Positions 54,178 to 63,232 of a stretch of 64,000 nt of DNA are shown here, in pieces (the stretch's first letter is position 1; every line of letters starts with the position of its first letter). The DNA is from Sphingobium indicum B90A (lineage in GTDB: Bacteria; Pseudomonadota; Alphaproteobacteria; Sphingomonadales; Sphingomonadaceae), in assembly GCF_000264945.2 (NCBI RefSeq), contig NZ_CP013070.1:3038001-3102000 (forward strand), written 5' to 3'. The notes under the pieces are model-generated. The model made no database searches. It had not been told where the DNA came from and was given only the letters and a program-made list of their open reading frames with translations. Made by a program: the position numbers and the translations under genes.

Positions 54178-55302
54178 ATGACCAGCGAACCCTTCCGCTC
54201 GCAACTGGCGGCGCTAGAGAAGCGCGGCCGCCTGCGCCGCCTGATGCCGCGGGCCGGGCGGGATTTCGCCTCCAACGACTATCTCGGCCTTGCTTCCGAC
54301 CCTATCGTCGCGCAGGCGGTGGCGGACGCGGTGGCGCGGGGCGTGCCGGTGGGTTCGGGCGGATCGCGCCTGCTGCGCGGCAATGCGCCGGAGCATGAGG
54401 GGCTGGAGGCGAAGGCCGCCGACTTCTTCAAGACCCAGGGCGCGCTGTTCATGGCGAACGGCTTCGCCGCCAATCTCGCGCTATTCTCCACCCTGCCGCA
54501 GCGGGGCGACCTGATCGTCGCGGACGAGTTGATCCACGCCAGCGTCCATGACGGCATCCGCATGTCGAAGGCGGCGGCGGTCTTCGCCCGCCATAATGAC
54601 GTGCAGAGCTTCGCCGACCTGATCGTGGCCTGGCGGCAGGAGGGGGGCAAGGGCCGCGTCTGGATCGCGGTGGAAACGCTCTATTCCATGGACGGCGACA
54701 TGGCCCCGCTCGGCGACCTGGCGACGCTGGCGGCCCGGCACGACGCCATGCTGATCCTGGACGAAGCGCATGGCACCGGCGTCTTCGGCCCGTCCGGTCG
54801 CGGCCTGTCGGCGGGTCTCGACGGCCTCCACAATGTCGTGACGCTGCACACCTGCGGCAAGGCGATGGGGGTGGAGGGCGCGCTGATTTGCGGGCCGCGC
54901 CTGCTGATCGACTATCTGATCAACCGGGCGCGGGCCTTCATCTTCTCCACCGCGCCCTCGCCGCTGATGGCGGTCGCGGTGTCCGCCGCGCTCGACCGGA
55001 TCGAACAGGCGAGCGACCTGCGCGCCCGCTTGAAGACCCTGCAGGTCGACGCCGCCGAATCGATCTGCGCCCCGCTTGGCATGCCCGCGCCGCGCAGCCA
55101 GATCATCCCGGTCATATTGGGCGAGGATCGCCGCGCCATGGCCGCCGCCGCCGCCCTGCAGGAGGCAGGGTTCGACGTGCGCGGCATCCGCCCGCCGACC
55201 GTGCCGCCGGGCACCAGCCGCCTGCGCATCTCGCTCACCCTGAATGTCGGCCGCGCCGACATCGCCGCCCTGGGCGAGGCGCTGCGCCGGGTGACGGCAT
55301 GA
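54178..55302 (+). CDS. bioF: 8-amino-7-oxononanoate synthase
   Basis: 374 residues, a PLP enzyme condensing pimeloyl-ACP/CoA with alanine in biotin synthesis. FASNDYLGLASDP, GSGGSRLLRGN, DEAHGTG and the Schiff-base Lys228 in HTCGKAMGVEGA are the marks. The Cys-Gly before Lys is less usual than the common Ser. It overlaps bioD by ATGA. Related CoA-ketolyases are less likely given bioD. Confidence 0.93.
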   Translation: MTSEPFRSQLAALEKRGRLRRLMPRAGRDFASNDYLGLASDPIVAQAVADAVARGVPVGSGGSRLLRGNAPEHEGLEAKAADFFKTQGALFMANGFAANLALFSTLPQRGDLIVADELIHASVHDGIRMSKAAAVFARHNDVQSFADLIVAWRQEGGKGRVWIAVETLYSMDGDMAPLGDLATLAARHDAMLILDEAHGTGVFGPSGRGLSAGLDGLHNVVTLHTCGKAMGVEGALICGPRLLIDYLINRARAFIFSTAPSPLMAVAVSAALDRIEQASDLRARLKTLQVDAAESICAPLGMPAPRSQIIPVILGEDRRAMAAAAALQEAGFDVRGIRPPTVPPGTSRLRISLTLNVGRADIAALGEALRRVTA

Positions 55303-55913
55303 GCGTCTTCATCGTCACCGGCACCGACACGGACATCGGCAAGACGGTGTTCGCCGCAGGCCTGGCCGGAGCGCTGGGCGCTTATTATTGGAAGCCGGTG
55401 CAGGCGGGCGTCGACCCCGAAGGCGACAAGGAAAGGGTGGCCGCCCTCTCCGGCCTTTCCGCCTCGCATATTCTGCCCGAAGCCTATCGCCTGACTACCC
55501 CCGCCTCGCCCCATCTGGCGGCGCGGATCGACGGGGTGGAGATCGACCTCGACCGGCTGGCCCTGCCGCAGGTCGACGGCCCGCTGGTGGTGGAAGGCGC
55601 GGGCGGCCTGATGGTGCCGGTCAGCGAGACGCTGCTGATGATCGACCTGTTCGCATATTGGCGCGCGCCGCTCATCCTCTGCGCCCGGACGGGACTGGGC
55701 ACGATCAACCACAGCCTGCTCAGCCTGGAGGCGCTGCGGGCGCGGGCCATACCCGTCGCCGGGATCGCCTTCATCGGCGAACCGCATGAGGAGAATGAGC
55801 GGATCGTTCCGCTGCTGGGGAAAGTGCCCAGTCTTGGCCGCCTGCCCCATCTCGATCCGCTGGATGCGGAGACTCTGAAAACCGCCTTCAAGACCTCGAT
55901 CCGCCTGCCTTAA
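55299..55913 (+). CDS. bioD: dethiobiotin synthase
   Basis: 204 residues. P-loop GTDTDIGKT at 8-16, the substrate Lys in YYWKPVQAG, and VEGAGGLMVPV as the phosphate/metal motif. It forms the ureido ring of dethiobiotin from DAPA, CO2 and ATP. The four-base overlap with bioF shows translational coupling. Confidence 0.93.
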   Translation: MSVFIVTGTDTDIGKTVFAAGLAGALGAYYWKPVQAGVDPEGDKERVAALSGLSASHILPEAYRLTTPASPHLAARIDGVEIDLDRLALPQVDGPLVVEGAGGLMVPVSETLLMIDLFAYWRAPLILCARTGLGTINHSLLSLEALRARAIPVAGIAFIGEPHEENERIVPLLGKVPSLGRLPHLDPLDAETLKTAFKTSIRLP

Positions 55914-55929
55914 GGCCCCATCCCCACCT

Positions 55930-56009
55930 CCGTTCGCCCTGAGCCTGTCGAAGGGCTCCACTTTCCTTTCAAAAGAAGTGAAGGGCTTCGACAAGCTCAG
56001 CCCGAACGG
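55930..56009. repeat. palindromic intergenic repeat, CTTCGACAAGCTCAG type (copy 2)
   Basis: Ends CCGTTCG and CGAACGG; left arm CCTGAGCCTGTCGAAGGG and right arm AAGGGCTTCGACAAGCTCAG. The TTCGACAAGCTCAG core matches copies at 4996 and, inserted, at 26094. It lies 16 bases after bioD. Confidence 0.85.
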
Positions 56010-56133
56010 AAGTGGGTGACTCGAATCCCTCTCCCGGAAAACCACACCCGCCGATTTTTTCGACCAACGACATGGACATCCCCGCTTCGGGGCGCTCAAT
56101 TCCCCGCATCGCATAAAGCAAGGGAAAGCTTTG

Positions 56134-58143
56134 ATGAAATATCTCCTCCTCGGCGCAGCGGCAGTTGCGCTGGCCGCGGGCGCGTCCGTCGCCCAAGTGG
56201 ATCAGAAGCCGACCTACGGCAGCTACGGCTTCGACAGCGCAGGCATGGACAAGTCGGTAAAGCCCGGCGACGATTTCTACGATTACGCCAACGGCGCCTG
56301 GACAAAGAACACGCCGATCCCCGCCGACAAGTCCAATTACGGCGCCTTCAACACGCTGGACGACCTGTCGCGCGAACGGACCAAGGCCATTCTCGACGCC
56401 GCGCAGGCCGACCCGGACAGCAAGATCGGCAACGCCTATGCCAGCTATCTCGACGCCGCCACGGTGGAGAAGAAGGGCCTGACCCCCGCCCAGCCCTGGC
56501 TCGCGAAGATCAGGGCGGTGAAGGACAAGGCCGCCTACGCCAGACTCGCCGCCGAAGCTGCTCGCGCAGGCATAGACGGTCCCTTCGGCTTCTACGTCAA
56601 TCAGGACGACAAAGACCCCGAAACCTATATCCTCGTCCTGCACCAGTCGGGCCTCGGCCTGCCCGACCGCGACTTCTATCTGGAGCCGGACGCCAAGATG
56701 GCGGCGATCCGCACCGCCTATGTCGCCCATCTGGAAAAGATGCTGACGCTGGCGGGCGAAGCCGACGCCAAGGCGCGCGCCGCCGCGCTGATGGCGTTCG
56801 AAACCGAAGTGGCCAAGGTCCACTGGACCCAGGTCGACAGCCGCGACGCCGACAAGACCTACAACAAGATGACGCTGGCCGACCTGCAAAAGGCCGCGCC
56901 CGGCTTCGACTTCGCCGCTTATTTCGCCGCCAACAAGCTCGCGCCCAAGGATCTGCTGGTGTCGCAGCCCAGCGCCGTCGCCGGGGAAGCCGCGCTGATC
57001 GCCAAGGCCCCGGTCGGCCTGCTCAAGGACGCGCTGCTGCTGCGCACGCTGCACGGCTTTGCCGACACCCTGCCCGACGCCATCGCGAACGAGAATTTCG
57101 CCTTCTACGGCACCACCCTGTCCGGCACGCCGGAACGCGAAGCCCGCTGGAAACGCGCCGTGGACTTCCTCAAATCCTCCATGGGGGAGGAAGTGGGGAA
57201 GGTCTATGTCGCCCAATATTTCCCGCCCGAAACCAAGGCGGCGATGGACCGGCTCGTCAAGAATGTGATCGCCGCCATGGGCCGCCGCATCGACGGCCTC
57301 AGCTGGATGAGCGACCCGGCCAAGGCCCGCGCCCACAAGAAGCTGGCCGCCTTCACGCCCAAGATCGGCTATCCCGACAAATGGCGCGATTATAGCGGCC
57401 TGACAATGAAGCGCGACGACCTGTTCGGCAACGCACTGCGCTCCAACCAGTTCGAATTCGACTATCAGATGGGCAAGCTCGGCAAGCCCATCTATCGCTG
57501 GGAATGGGGCATGACCCCGATGGAGATCAACGCCTACGCCAATTTCGGCATGGTGGAGATCGTCTTCCCCGCCGCCATCCTGCAACCGCCCTTCTTCGAT
57601 CCCCATGCCGATCCGGCGGTCAATTATGGCGGCATCGGCGCGGTGATCGGCCATGAACTCAGCCATCATTTCGACGATCAGGGCGCGAAATATGACGAGA
57701 CGGGCAAGCTCAACCAATGGTGGAGCGATCAGGACGTCGCCAATTTCAAGGCGCTGACCGACAGGCTGGTCAAGCAATATGACGCCTATGAACCCTTCCC
57801 CGGCGCGCATGTGAAGGGCGCCTTCACCTTGGGCGAGAATATCGGCGACCTGGCCGGAGTCGCGGTGGCGCTGGACGCCTATCACGCCTCGCTGGGCGGC
57901 AAGCCCGCGCCGGTGATCGACGGCACCACCGGCGACGAACGCTTCTTCCTGGGCTGGGCGCAGGTGTGGCGGCGCAACTATCGCGAACCCAATCTGCGGC
58001 AGCGACTCGTCACCGATCCGCATTCCCCATCGCAATATCGCGCCGACACCGTGCGGAACTTCGACCAATGGTATTCTGCCTTCAAGCCGGAGGCGGACGG
58101 CAAAATCTATCTTGCGCCGCAAGACCGGGTGAAGATCTGGTAA
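56134..58143 (+). CDS. M13-family (neprilysin/PepO) zinc metallopeptidase
   Basis: 669 residues from ATG 56134 after AAGGGAAAG. A signal peptide (YLLLGAAAVALAAGASVAQ) indicates export. GDDFYDYANGAW is the N-terminal M13 mark, VIGHELSHHFD gives zinc ligands His507 and His511 with catalytic Glu508, and ENIGDLAG supplies the third ligand and Asp. Many sphingomonads carry several M13 genes of unknown substrate. It ends in a strong terminator. Confidence 0.95.
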   Translation: MKYLLLGAAAVALAAGASVAQVDQKPTYGSYGFDSAGMDKSVKPGDDFYDYANGAWTKNTPIPADKSNYGAFNTLDDLSRERTKAILDAAQADPDSKIGNAYASYLDAATVEKKGLTPAQPWLAKIRAVKDKAAYARLAAEAARAGIDGPFGFYVNQDDKDPETYILVLHQSGLGLPDRDFYLEPDAKMAAIRTAYVAHLEKMLTLAGEADAKARAAALMAFETEVAKVHWTQVDSRDADKTYNKMTLADLQKAAPGFDFAAYFAANKLAPKDLLVSQPSAVAGEAALIAKAPVGLLKDALLLRTLHGFADTLPDAIANENFAFYGTTLSGTPEREARWKRAVDFLKSSMGEEVGKVYVAQYFPPETKAAMDRLVKNVIAAMGRRIDGLSWMSDPAKARAHKKLAAFTPKIGYPDKWRDYSGLTMKRDDLFGNALRSNQFEFDYQMGKLGKPIYRWEWGMTPMEINAYANFGMVEIVFPAAILQPPFFDPHADPAVNYGGIGAVIGHELSHHFDDQGAKYDETGKLNQWWSDQDVANFKALTDRLVKQYDAYEPFPGAHVKGAFTLGENIGDLAGVAVALDAYHASLGGKPAPVIDGTTGDERFFLGWAQVWRRNYREPNLRQRLVTDPHSPSQYRADTVRNFDQWYSAFKPEADGKIYLAPQDRVKIW

Positions 58144-58149
58144 GACTCG

Positions 58150-58186
58150 AAAGGGGCCGGATCGGCGCGAATCCGGCCCCTTTTTT
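58150..58186 (+). terminator. terminator after the M13 peptidase gene
   Basis: AAAGGGGCCGGAT and ATCCGGCCCCTTT form a 13-base-pair stem around 8 bases, followed by more T, six bases after the stop. Confidence 0.9.
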
Positions 58187-58362
58187 AGTTCCGCCAACGC
58201 AATGACTTTCCGCAACGGCGAAGCGTTTTGGTCCTGCGATCAACTGCATTTTGCTGGATGACCGTCTCTTAAATGCAACATTTTATCGGATCGCTCTTTA
58301 ATCCCGACAACCTCTTCCACAGCTTGGCGTTCAAACCATGGTTAAGTTTGAGGAGAAGAAAT

Positions 58363-58797
58363 TTGTCGGGTTTTAACACCATCCTTCTGAAGGCCGGGAT
58401 CGCATCGGTCGCGCTGGCCGCCGCCGCCCCGGTCCTTGCCCAGGACGCCGCCGCTCCGGCTCCGTCCACGCCTGCCCAGGCCGCGCCCGCTGCCCCGGCC
58501 GCTGGCGCCAGCAATTTCACCGACGCTGAAATCAAGCAGTTCGCCGCCGCCGCCGTCGAGGTGACGAAGATTCAGCAGGACAGCAGCATCGCCGCCGCCG
58601 ACAAGCAGCCCAAGATGCTGGCGGCGCTCCAGGCGTCGGGCATCCCGCCGGAAAAGTTCAACCAGATCGGCCAGGCCGCCGCCGCTGACCCGGCGCTCCA
58701 GCAGAAGATCCAGGCGGCAGCGCCGACCTCAGCCGCGCCTGCTGCTCCGGCCGCGGGCGCTGCCCCCGCTGCTCCGGCCACCCCGCCCGCCCAATAA
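58363..58797 (+). CDS. exported DUF4168 protein
   Basis: 144 residues from TTG 58363, seven bases after AGGAG. Signal peptide (ILLKAGIASVALAAAAPVLAQ), an Ala/Pro-rich spacer, then a helical domain beginning FTDAEIKQFAAAAVEVTKIQQ and ending FNQIGQAAAADPALQQKI, as in DUF4168 proteins, and a low-complexity Ala/Pro tail. Function unknown; an ATG at 58273 in frame would replace the signal peptide by a non-secretory start, so it is rejected. Confidence 0.8.
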   Translation: MSGFNTILLKAGIASVALAAAAPVLAQDAAAPAPSTPAQAAPAAPAAGASNFTDAEIKQFAAAAVEVTKIQQDSSIAAADKQPKMLAALQASGIPPEKFNQIGQAAAADPALQQKIQAAAPTSAAPAAPAAGAAPAAPATPPAQ

Positions 58798-58804
58798 ACG
58801 CGAC

Positions 58805-58948
58805 AAATTCCTCCCTACGCGAAGCGTGGGGAGGGGGATCGCCGCCGAAGGCGGTGGTGGAGGGGAAATACGCAGGTCGTGCCCCTTTCCCCTCCACCAG
58901 CCTGCGGCTGGTCCCCCTCCCCATCTACCGATGGGGAGGAATAGGATT
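58805..58948. repeat. GGGGAGGAATAGGAT palindromic repeat, copy 5
   Basis: Starts AAATTCCTCCCTACGCGAAG and ends GGGGAGGAATAGGATTC. Inner hairpins are CGCCGCCGAAGGCGGTGG and CCAGCCTGCGGCTGG. It lies between the DUF4168 gene and bioA. Confidence 0.85.
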
Positions 58949-59035
58949 CACAATCCGAAACCCACACCCCCAGCCGATCCCGGCAATTTCCCGTCAGATG
59001 TTCCATCAGAGGGCAAATCCCTCTACGCAACGGCC

Positions 59036-60325
59036 ATGACCTCCCCTGTCTGGCACCCTTTCTTCCAGCACGGCCTGAACGAGCCAATCCCCCATGTCGA
59101 ACGGGCGGAGGGGGCCTTGCTGCATCTGGCGGACGGCGGCACGCTCATCGACTGCATCGCCAGTTGGTGGGTGACGACCCACGGCCATTGCCATCCCCGG
59201 ATCGCGGCGGCCATCGCCGATCAGGCGGGCAAGCTCGACCAGCTCATCTTCGCGGGCTACACCCACGGCCCTGCCGAAGAAGTGGCGCAAGGGCTTGTCG
59301 ACATCGCCCCCCGCGCCGCGAACCGAGACCCGCTCGCCCATGTCTTCTTCTCCGACAGCGGCTCCACGGCGGTCGAGGTCGCGCTGAAAATGGCGCTCGG
59401 CTATTGGCATAATCGGGCGCTGGACGGCCTGTCCGAACCGCGCCACCGCATCCTCGTCCTCCAGCACAGCTATCATGGCGACACCATCGGCGCGATGTCG
59501 GTGGGCGAGCGCGGCGTCTATAACGCCGCCTGGTCGCCCCTGCTGTTCGACGTCGGCACCATCCCCTTCCCCCATGCGGACCAGGAACAGGCGACCCTCG
59601 ACGCGCTGGAGGCCGCCTGCGCGCAAAAGCCAGCCGCCTTCATCGTCGAACCGCTGATCCTGGGGGCGGGGGGGATGCTGATCTATCCGGCGCATGTCCT
59701 GCGGGAGATGGCGGCGATCTGCGCCCGCCACGACGTCCTCTTCATCGCGGACGAGGTGATGACCGGCTGGGGCCGCACCGGCACGCTCTTCGCCTGCGAA
59801 CAGGCGGGCGTCGTCCCGGACATCATGGCGGTGGCGAAGGGCATCACCGGCGGCGCGATCCCGCTCGCCGCGACGCTGGCCAGCCCGCGCATCTTCGAAG
59901 CGCACAGATCCGCCGACCGCGCCCGCCTCTTCTACCATTCGAGCAGCTACACCGCGAACGCCATCGCCTGCGCCGCCGCCGCCGCCAACCTCGCCATCTG
60001 GCGGGAGGAGGATGTGCTGGGCCGCATCGCCGCTCTCGGCCAGGGCATGGCGCAGCGACTCGCAAAACTGGCGCAGCATCCCGCCTTCGCCAACCCCCGC
60101 CAACTGGGCGTCATCGCCGCGATAGACCTGATCGCGCCCGACGCCGGATATCTTTCCGACCTGGCCCCGCGCCTGCGCGCCTTCGCCGAAGAAAGGGGCC
60201 TCTTGCTGCGCCCGCTCGGCAACACCATCTATCTCATGCCGCCCTATTGCCTCGATGCGGATCAACTGGATCGCGTCTTCGCGGTGCTCCAAAAAGCCGG
60301 CGATGCATTCGGCGCGTCAGCCTGA
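59036..60325 (+). CDS. bioA: adenosylmethionine-8-amino-7-oxononanoate aminotransferase
   Basis: 429 residues, a class III PLP aminotransferase using S-adenosylmethionine to make DAPA for biotin. WHPFFQHG and [14 protein letters not shown] at the start, [41 protein letters not shown] and the Schiff-base Lys268 in VAKGITGG fit BioA. It is 3.1 kb from bioF-bioD, split by the M13 and DUF4168 genes; bioB and bioC are not in the window. Confidence 0.94.
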   Translation: MTSPVWHPFFQHGLNEPIPHVERAEGALLHLADGGTLIDCIASWWVTTHGHCHPRIAAAIADQAGKLDQLIFAGYTHGPAEEVAQGLVDIAPRAANRDPLAHVFFSDSGSTAVEVALKMALGYWHNRALDGLSEPRHRILVLQHSYHGDTIGAMSVGERGVYNAAWSPLLFDVGTIPFPHADQEQATLDALEAACAQKPAAFIVEPLILGAGGMLIYPAHVLREMAAICARHDVLFIADEVMTGWGRTGTLFACEQAGVVPDIMAVAKGITGGAIPLAATLASPRIFEAHRSADRARLFYHSSSYTANAIACAAAAANLAIWREEDVLGRIAALGQGMAQRLAKLAQHPAFANPRQLGVIAAIDLIAPDAGYLSDLAPRLRAFAEERGLLLRPLGNTIYLMPPYCLDADQLDRVFAVLQKAGDAFGASA

Positions 60326-60384
60326 CTTTCTTTTTCGGCATTTTGGCGCTATGGCGGCGCGATTTTTCGGTTTCCCAGGATATT

Positions 60385-60603
60385 ATGGCAAAAGAAGAAC
60401 TGCTTGAAATGCGCGGACAGGTTGTGGAGCTTCTCCCCAACGCCATGTTCCGCGTGCGGCTTGAAAATGATCACGAGATCCTCGGCCACACTGCCGGCAA
60501 GATGCGCAAGAACCGCATCCGCGTGCTGGTGGGCGACGAAGTGCTGGTCGAACTCACCCCCTACGACCTGACCAAGGGTCGGATCACCTACCGCTTCAAA
60601 TAA
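60385..60603 (+). CDS. infA: translation initiation factor IF-1
   Basis: 72 residues, an OB-fold factor that blocks the A site of the 30S subunit. [45 protein letters not shown] and [11 protein letters not shown] are conserved throughout. ATG 60385 follows AGGATATT. It leads the infA-maf-RNase E/G-yacG cluster usual in alphaproteobacteria. Confidence 0.96.
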   Translation: MAKEELLEMRGQVVELLPNAMFRVRLENDHEILGHTAGKMRKNRIRVLVGDEVLVELTPYDLTKGRITYRFK

Positions 60604-60615
60604 GCCGCCTCACGC

Positions 60616-61188
60616 ATGCGGCTCATCCTAGCTTCTGCTTCTCCCAGACGGTGTGAACTTCTGGGTCAGATCGGCGCGTCTCCGGACGCGGTGGACCCGG
60701 CCGACCTCGACGAAACGCCCCTGAAGGGCGAACTTCCCGCCGCCTACGCCGCCCGCGTGGCCGCCGAAAAGGGCGCGTTGGTCGCGGCTCGCCATCCCGG
60801 CGCGCTGGTCCTTTCCGGCGACACGGTGGTCGCCGCGGGCCGCCGCATCCTGCCCAAGACGGAGAGCGAGGCCGAAGCGCGCCAATGCCTCCAGCTCCTT
60901 TCCGGCCGCCGCCACCGCGTGCTGAGCGCGATCACCCTGATCGACGCGGAGGGCAGGGCGCGCCACCGCCTCTCGACCAATATCGTGACCTTCAAACGCC
61001 TGGATCGCGCCGAGATCGACGCCTATCTCGCGTCGCAGGAATGGCAGGGCAAGGCAGGCGGCTATGCGATCCAGGGCCGCGCCGCGGGCCTCATCCGCGC
61101 CATCCAGGGCAGCCACAGCGCCATCATGGGCCTGCCCCTCTACGAAACCCGCGCGCTGCTCCGGGCAGCGGGCTATCCGTTGGATTGA
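60616..61188 (+). CDS. Maf-family nucleoside triphosphate pyrophosphatase
   Basis: 190 residues. LASASPRRCELLGQIG opens the protein, LVLSGDTVVA carries the catalytic Asp, and GKAGGYAIQGRAAGLI is the substrate loop. These enzymes hydrolyse non-canonical or pyrimidine NTPs. It follows infA by 12 bases and precedes the RNase gene by six. Confidence 0.93.
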   Translation: MRLILASASPRRCELLGQIGASPDAVDPADLDETPLKGELPAAYAARVAAEKGALVAARHPGALVLSGDTVVAAGRRILPKTESEAEARQCLQLLSGRRHRVLSAITLIDAEGRARHRLSTNIVTFKRLDRAEIDAYLASQEWQGKAGGYAIQGRAAGLIRAIQGSHSAIMGLPLYETRALLRAAGYPLD

Positions 61189-61194
61189 CCGAAC

Positions 61195-62184
61195 ATGGCC
61201 GAATGGCTCTATGAAGAAGGCATTGGCGAAGCCCGCGCCGCGCTGATCGAAAAGGGCCGCCTGGTCGAAGCACAGATCGAACGCGAAAGCGATGCCGCCC
61301 GCGCAGGCGCGGTCGTCCAGGGCAAACTCGTCCGCACCGTCATCCCGAAGAAGCGCGGCATCGCCCGTCTGATCTCCGGCGAGGAAGTGCTGGTCGAACC
61401 CATCCCGCCGAAAATCGCGGAGGGCGCGACCGTCCTGCTCGAAATCCTGCGCGAGGCGATCCCGGAGGAAGGCCGCGCCAAGCTCGCCAAGGCCCGCATC
61501 GCCCAGCCCGGCTCGAAGGCGCATCCCGCGCCCAGCCTGCTCCAGCGCCTGCGCGCCACCGGCCTGCCCGTCATCCCCTGTCCGGCGCATGAGGAAGACC
61601 GCTTCGAAGCCCATGGCTGGAGCGAATTGATGGAAGAGGCGATTTCCGGCGAGATCGGCACGGAGGAAGCCGCGCTGCGCATCTTTCCCACGCCCGCGAT
61701 GATCCTGATCGACGTCGACGGTTCGCTCCCGCCCGCCAAGCTCGGTCCCAAGGGGGCGAAGCTGGCCGCGCAGGCGATCCGCCGCCTGGGGCTGACCGGC
61801 TCCATCGGCATCGACCTGCCGACGATGAACAACAAGGACGAGCGCGCCGTCGCCTCCGCCCAGATCGACAAATATCTGCCGCTCCCCTTCGAACGCACGG
61901 CGGTCAACGGCTTCGGCTTCGTCCAGATCATCCGCCGCCGGGAACGCATGAACCTCATGGAGCTGCTCCGCGCCGACCCGGTCGAGACGGCGGCGCTCGC
62001 CCTGCTGCGCCGCGCCGAACGCCACGGCAATGGCGGCCCGGCGACGATCGCCGCCGCCCCCGCGATCATCGACCGCCTGCACAAGGCGACCGGCTGGATC
62101 GAAACCCTGGCCCGCCGCCGCGGCGGCGCCATTGGGTTGAAGGCGGACGCGGCGCTGACCATATCGGCGGGCCATGTCTCCTAA
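61195..62184 (+). CDS. short ribonuclease E/G-family protein
   Basis: 329 residues. The N-terminal S1-like part (VVQGKLVRTVIPKKRGIARLIS) and the DNase I-like catalytic part with ILIDVDGSLPPA and GSIGIDLPTMNNKDERA match RNase E/G, the second Asp giving metal binding. It lacks the zinc-link and C-terminal scaffold of RNase E and is shorter than RNase G, as in the maf-linked paralogue of alphaproteobacteria. yacG overlaps its end by 11 bases. Confidence 0.85.
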   Translation: MAEWLYEEGIGEARAALIEKGRLVEAQIERESDAARAGAVVQGKLVRTVIPKKRGIARLISGEEVLVEPIPPKIAEGATVLLEILREAIPEEGRAKLAKARIAQPGSKAHPAPSLLQRLRATGLPVIPCPAHEEDRFEAHGWSELMEEAISGEIGTEEAALRIFPTPAMILIDVDGSLPPAKLGPKGAKLAAQAIRRLGLTGSIGIDLPTMNNKDERAVASAQIDKYLPLPFERTAVNGFGFVQIIRRRERMNLMELLRADPVETAALALLRRAERHGNGGPATIAAAPAIIDRLHKATGWIETLARRRGGAIGLKADAALTISAGHVS

Positions 62185-62368
62185 AGCCACCTCCTGCCCC
62201 GTCTGCGGCCAGCCCTCGGCTCGCGAAACCCGCCCTTTCTGCGGAAAGGCCTGCCGCGACCGCGACCTGCTGCAATGGCTGGGTGAGGGTTATCGCGTCC
62301 CCGGCGCGCCCGCTTCGGACGAGATGAAAAAAAGTGGCGACGATGGGGTAGACAGCACCCCGGCCTGA
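62174..62368 (+). CDS. yacG: zinc-binding DNA gyrase inhibitor YacG
   Basis: 64 residues with a four-Cys zinc site: CPVC near residue 8 and FCGKAC near residue 23, followed by RDRDLLQWLGEGYRVPG, the family mark. YacG binds GyrB and inhibits gyrase. It overlaps the RNase gene by 11 bases. Confidence 0.9.
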   Translation: MSPKATSCPVCGQPSARETRPFCGKACRDRDLLQWLGEGYRVPGAPASDEMKKSGDDGVDSTPA

Positions 62369-62419
62369 TGCCTATAGGCACGCCTCACCAAGCGACCGGT
62401 GGTCCTCGCCGGTGCCCGT

Positions 62420-62495
62420 GCCCGGGTAGCTCAGTTGGTAGAGCATGCGACTGAAAATCGCAGTGTCGGCGGTTCGACTCCGTCCCCGGGCACCA
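62420..62495 (+). tRNA. tRNA-Phe (GAA)
   Basis: 76 bases with CCA encoded. Acceptor GCCCGGG pairs CCCGGGC, D arm GCTC with GAGC, anticodon loop CTGAAAATC with GAA at 62453-62455, T loop GTTCGACTC. Integrases often use the 3' half of tRNA-Phe as attachment site; a mutated integrase gene lies 1.2 kb downstream. Confidence 0.97.
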
Positions 62496-62665
62496 TTTGT
62501 TCTTTTTTCTGCATCCAGCAGCATCTAGAGCCATCCAGAAAACGGCGGAAAACGTGGGTTTTTGAAAAACCCATCGTCCCCCTACATCCCCGGGGGTACG
62601 CTGGCAGCCACCCCTCGGTGACGGTATTTTGATGGTATTCCGAAAAATACTAGAGCAGAATCCGA

Positions 62666-63232
62666 TCACTCTGGTTCATACCCGGTGGCAGTGAAGTAGT
62701 TCGCACATTCTTCCGGAGTGAAGCGTGGCAATGCGTCGCGGATTGCATCCCATAGCTCGGGGACGGTTCGGGCGGCGGCCTTTCGTAGGATGGCCTTGAG
62801 TTTTGAGAAGGCGTTTTCGATTGGATTGAAGTCGGGACTGTATGGCGGAAGGAACAACATACGCGCCCCGGCCGCTTCGATGGCTTCACGTGCTGCCATC
62901 GTCTTATGAGCTGGGAGATTGTCGAGGATGACGATGTCGCCGGGACGCAGCGTTGGCGCCAAAACCTGCGCGGCATAGGCAGCGAACCATTCGCCAGTCA
63001 TGGGACCGTCCAGGACCATTGGCGCGGTCATGCCCGTCAAGCGCAACGCGCCGGTGAAGGTGGTGGTTTTCCAATGGCCGTGCGGGATCGGAGACCGACA
63101 TCGCATGCCGCGCTGGGCCCGTCCCCGCAGACGCGCCATTTTCGTCGATGCGCCGGTTTCATCGATAAATACCAACCGTTCGGGATCGAGATCAGGTTGA
63201 GCCTTGAACCATGCGCGCCGCCGCGCGAGCAC
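62666..63232 (-). CDS. IS630-family transposase, catalytic part (orfB)
   Basis: DDE endonuclease domain: [18 protein letters not shown] has the first Asp, [11 protein letters not shown] the second, and [12 protein letters not shown] the third acidic residue. The same frame continues upstream as [19 protein letters not shown] to the A-run complement at 63265-63272, so the true product is fused to orfA by a frameshift. Confidence 0.88.
   Translation of the reverse strand: MLARRRAWFKAQPDLDPERLVFIDETGASTKMARLRGRAQRGMRCRSPIPHGHWKTTTFTGALRLTGMTAPMVLDGPMTGEWFAAYAAQVLAPTLRPGDIVILDNLPAHKTMAAREAIEAAGARMLFLPPYSPDFNPIENAFSKLKAILRKAAARTVPELWDAIRDALPRFTPEECANYFTATGYEPE

Noticed and set aside
55969..58215. 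748-codon open frame antisense to the M13 peptidase
   Set aside because: Shadow of the metallopeptidase reading frame, and no ribosome site.
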